64,000 nucleotides of DNA. It comes from Paraburkholderia sp. PGU19. Lineage in GTDB: Bacteria > Pseudomonadota > Gammaproteobacteria > Burkholderiales > Burkholderiaceae. The number at the start of each line of letters is the position of its first letter. Positions within the stretch are counted from its first letter, which is position 1. The stretch spans positions 930,001-994,000 of the forward strand of contig NZ_AP023182.1 in assembly GCF_013426915.1 (NCBI RefSeq), written 5' to 3'. Made by a program: the position numbers and the translations under genes. This document shows, piece after piece, positions 61,985-64,000 of the stretch. The notes below the pieces were generated by a model. It did no database searches, was not told the DNA's origin, and saw nothing but the letters and a program-made list of their open reading frames with translations.

Positions 61985-63064
61985 ATGTCTGATCTCTATG
62001 AAAACCCGATGGGCCTGATGGGCTTCGAATTCGTCGAGTTTGTTTCCCCTACGCCCGGTGTGCTCGAACCGCTGTTCGAGAAACTCGGCTTCACGATGGT
62101 CGCACTGCATCGTAGCAAGCAGGTCGTGCTGTACCGCCAGGGCGATATCAACTTCATCGTCAACAATGAGCCGAACAGCGTTGCATCGTACTTCGGCGCG
62201 GAACATGGTCCCTCGGCGTGCGGTCTGGCTTTCCGCGTCAAGGATGCGCACCAGGCCTATGCCCGCGCGCTCGAACTCGGAGCGCAGCCTATCGATATCC
62301 CGACGGGCCCGATGGAACTGCGCCTGCCTGCCATCAGAGGCATTGGTGGCGCGCCCCTCTATCTGATCGATCGCTTCGAAGACGGCAAGAGCATCTATGA
62401 CATCGACTTCGAGTACCTGCCCGGCGTGGACCGCCATCCGGTCGGCCACGGCTTCAAGGTTGTCGACCATCTCACGCACAATGTCTATCGCGGACGCATG
62501 GCGCACTGGGCATCGTTCTACGAGAAGTTCTTCAACTTCCGCGAGATCCGCTATTTCGATATCCAGGGCGAGTACACGGGACTGACTTCCAAAGCGCTCA
62601 CTGCGCCCGACGGCAAGATTCGTATCCCGCTCAACGAAGAGTCCAGGCAGGGTTCCGGACAGATCGAGGAATTCCTCATGCAGTTCAACGGGGAAGGCAT
62701 CCAGCACGTAGCGCTGTTGACCGACGATATTCTCAAAAGCGTGGATGCATTGCAGATGGCCGGCATCCCGCTGATGAACGGTCCGAACGACATCTACTAC
62801 GAGATGCTGGAAGAGCGCCTGCCCGGCCATGGCGAGAATGTCGGCGAGTTGCGGGCGCGCGGGCTGCTGCTCGATGGCACGACCAAAGACGGCAGCAAGC
62901 GGCTGCTGGTACAGATTTTCTCGCAGGCGCTGCTCGGTCCGGTGTTCTTCGAGTTCATCCAGCGCAAGGGCGATGACGGGTTTGGCGAGGGCAACTTCAA
63001 GGCACTCTTCCAGTCGATGGAGCGCGACCAGATCAGGCGTGGCGTTCTCCAGGCATCGGACTAA
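61985..63064 (+). CDS. hppD: 4-Hydroxyphenylpyruvate dioxygenase
   Basis: A 359-residue Fe(II) enzyme converting 4-hydroxyphenylpyruvate to homogentisate. It has two VOC domains; the iron ligands are His in [14 protein letters not shown], His in [11 protein letters not shown] and Glu in [13 protein letters not shown]. The C-terminal gate helix region [20 protein letters not shown] is intact. The ATG at 61985 follows the permease stop by 25 bases; a longer frame from 61859 lies inside the permease gene. Homogentisate-cleaving genes are not in the window. Confidence 0.95.
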   Translation: MSDLYENPMGLMGFEFVEFVSPTPGVLEPLFEKLGFTMVALHRSKQVVLYRQGDINFIVNNEPNSVASYFGAEHGPSACGLAFRVKDAHQAYARALELGAQPIDIPTGPMELRLPAIRGIGGAPLYLIDRFEDGKSIYDIDFEYLPGVDRHPVGHGFKVVDHLTHNVYRGRMAHWASFYEKFFNFREIRYFDIQGEYTGLTSKALTAPDGKIRIPLNEESRQGSGQIEEFLMQFNGEGIQHVALLTDDILKSVDALQMAGIPLMNGPNDIYYEMLEERLPGHGENVGELRARGLLLDGTTKDGSKRLLVQIFSQALLGPVFFEFIQRKGDDGFGEGNFKALFQSMERDQIRRGVLQASD

Positions 63065-63075
63065 AGGTGACTATC

Positions 63076-64000
63076 ATGAAATCACGAATTGAATCCACGC
63101 TCATCCTCGTTTGTGCTGCACTGGTGACGGGAATGGCTCACGCTGACCAGACGGTCGTCATCGGGTATGGTGGCCCATTGACCGGCCAAGTTGCGCACGT
63201 GGGCAAGGATGCTGAGAACGGCGTCAAACTTGCAATCGAAGACGCGAACGCTGCTGGCATCAAGATCAAGGGGCAGCCGGTCCACTTCCAGCTGGTATCC
63301 GAAGATGACGCAGCGGATCCCAAGACGGCCGTGACCGTCGCACAGAAATTCGTCGATCAGAAAGTGAACGGCGTAGTTGGCCACATCACCTCCGGTGCGA
63401 CCATTCCCGCATCGAAAGTGTATGCGGGCGCGGGCATACCGCAGGTTTCGCCATCCGCGACTAACCCTGAACTGACGAGACAGGGTTTCGCCACCGCACA
63501 TCGCGTGATTGGTGACGACAGCGAAGTCGGACGGGTTATCGCCCAGTACATGGGACGCACGAAAGGATACAAACGTGTTGCCGTTGTCGACGACCGCTCT
63601 GCCTATGGTCAGGGTCTTGCGGATGTGGTTGTCAAGGAACTGAAGGCCGCAGGTGTTGATGTTGTCGATCGTGAATTCGTTTCCGACAAGACCGTCGATT
63701 TCCGGGGCATTCTCACGTCGATCAAATCCAAAGATGCGCAGGCCGTGTTCTATGGCGGTGTCGATGCTCAGGCTGGCCCGCTTCGCAAGCAGATGACAGG
63801 TCTTGCGATGAAGATTCCGCTCGTCGGGTCCGCGATCGAAACCGACAAGTTCGTCGAACTGGCGGGTCCCACTGCCGCCGAAGGGACGGTTTCCGCGGAG
63901 TCGGGGCAGCCGCTCGACAAAATGAAAAACGGTCCTGCCTTCGCGGCGAAATACAAGAAATTTGGGTCCGTCGTCCTGTTCGCACCTTACGCCTACGATG
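63076..64000 (+). CDS. Branched-chain/aromatic amino acid ABC transporter binding protein (LivJ-like), 3' end outside window
   Basis: 308 codons are visible before the window ends. Signal peptide MKSRIESTLILVCAALVTGM is cleaved after AHA; the mature protein begins DQTVVIGYGGPLTGQVAHVG, the type 1 periplasmic binding fold of LivJ/LivK proteins. The ligand-contact region (HITSGATIPASKVYAGAGIP and VAVVDDRSAYGQG) is normal. It starts 11 bases after the hppD stop, so it is probably in the same operon. The ligand may be a branched-chain or aromatic amino acid. Confidence 0.92.
   Translation, partial: MKSRIESTLILVCAALVTGMAHADQTVVIGYGGPLTGQVAHVGKDAENGVKLAIEDANAAGIKIKGQPVHFQLVSEDDAADPKTAVTVAQKFVDQKVNGVVGHITSGATIPASKVYAGAGIPQVSPSATNPELTRQGFATAHRVIGDDSEVGRVIAQYMGRTKGYKRVAVVDDRSAYGQGLADVVVKELKAAGVDVVDREFVSDKTVDFRGILTSIKSKDAQAVFYGGVDAQAGPLRKQMTGLAMKIPLVGSAIETDKFVELAGPTAAEGTVSAESGQPLDKMKNGPAFAAKYKKFGSVVLFAPYAYD

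Overview
The window is GC-rich and looks like chromosome of a Burkholderiaceae species, most likely Paraburkholderia or Caballeronia. This is inferred from the porin type, the lysine/alanine-tailed H-NS and HU proteins, the DUF1840 and DUF2934 small proteins and the NirB/NirD/NasA assimilation set. No rRNA, tRNA or CRISPR array was seen.

Layout. (1) 1-10.7 kb: a gene fragment at the left edge, a CspA cold-shock gene, then nitrate assimilation: an MFS nitrate transporter, and nirB-nirD-FAD reductase-nitrate reductase. Both transcription units carry the same control stack: paired NtrC-like sites, a sigma-54 -24/-12 promoter, a two-hairpin ANTAR (NasT/NasR-type) leader and an overlapping terminator. 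(2) 10.7-16.5 kb: a decayed cspA copy, a protein with two HTH-like segments, a UvrD-like helicase and a tailed HU protein. (3) 17-26 kb: two diguanylate cyclases, an H-NS protein with two DNA-binding domains and a histone-H1-like tail, an RHH protein, a SET-domain methyltransferase, small secreted or hypothetical genes and broken genes.

(4) 26-40.7 kb: a stress-type island. Two UspA, two DUF1840, two small two-helix membrane proteins and one and a half cyclopropane-fatty-acid synthases are present as paralogous pairs. They are mixed with a MarR regulator, an APC permease, a ClC-CFA-nitronate monooxygenase operon and remnants of PhoD and GH15 genes. A 17-bp palindrome close to ATATCAC-AAC-GTGATAT recurs eight times plus one degenerate copy, nearly always just upstream of these genes. 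I read it as the operator of one regulon, possibly of the local MarR protein.

(5) 41-43 kb: a RES/Xre-type toxin-antitoxin pair, then a 350-bp block of six repeats in both orientations that looks like leftover transposon ends. (6) 43-53.7 kb: an IclR regulator divergent from a long catabolic operon (SDR, MaoC hydratase, acyl-CoA synthetase, citryl-CoA-lyase-like protein, aldo/keto reductase, aldehyde dehydrogenase, MFS importer) followed by a porin. Together they would import, activate and cleave an unidentified acid or aldehyde. (7) 53.7-57.8 kb: a cargo-less TniA-TniB-(TniQ-like) transposition module. (8) 57.9-64 kb: a TetR regulator divergent from an FAD amine/amino-acid oxidase, a cupin, an AAT-family permease, 4-hydroxyphenylpyruvate dioxygenase and the start of a LivJ-type binding protein, which suggests aromatic amino acid catabolism.

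All assignments rest on reading the sequence by eye. No database search was run.
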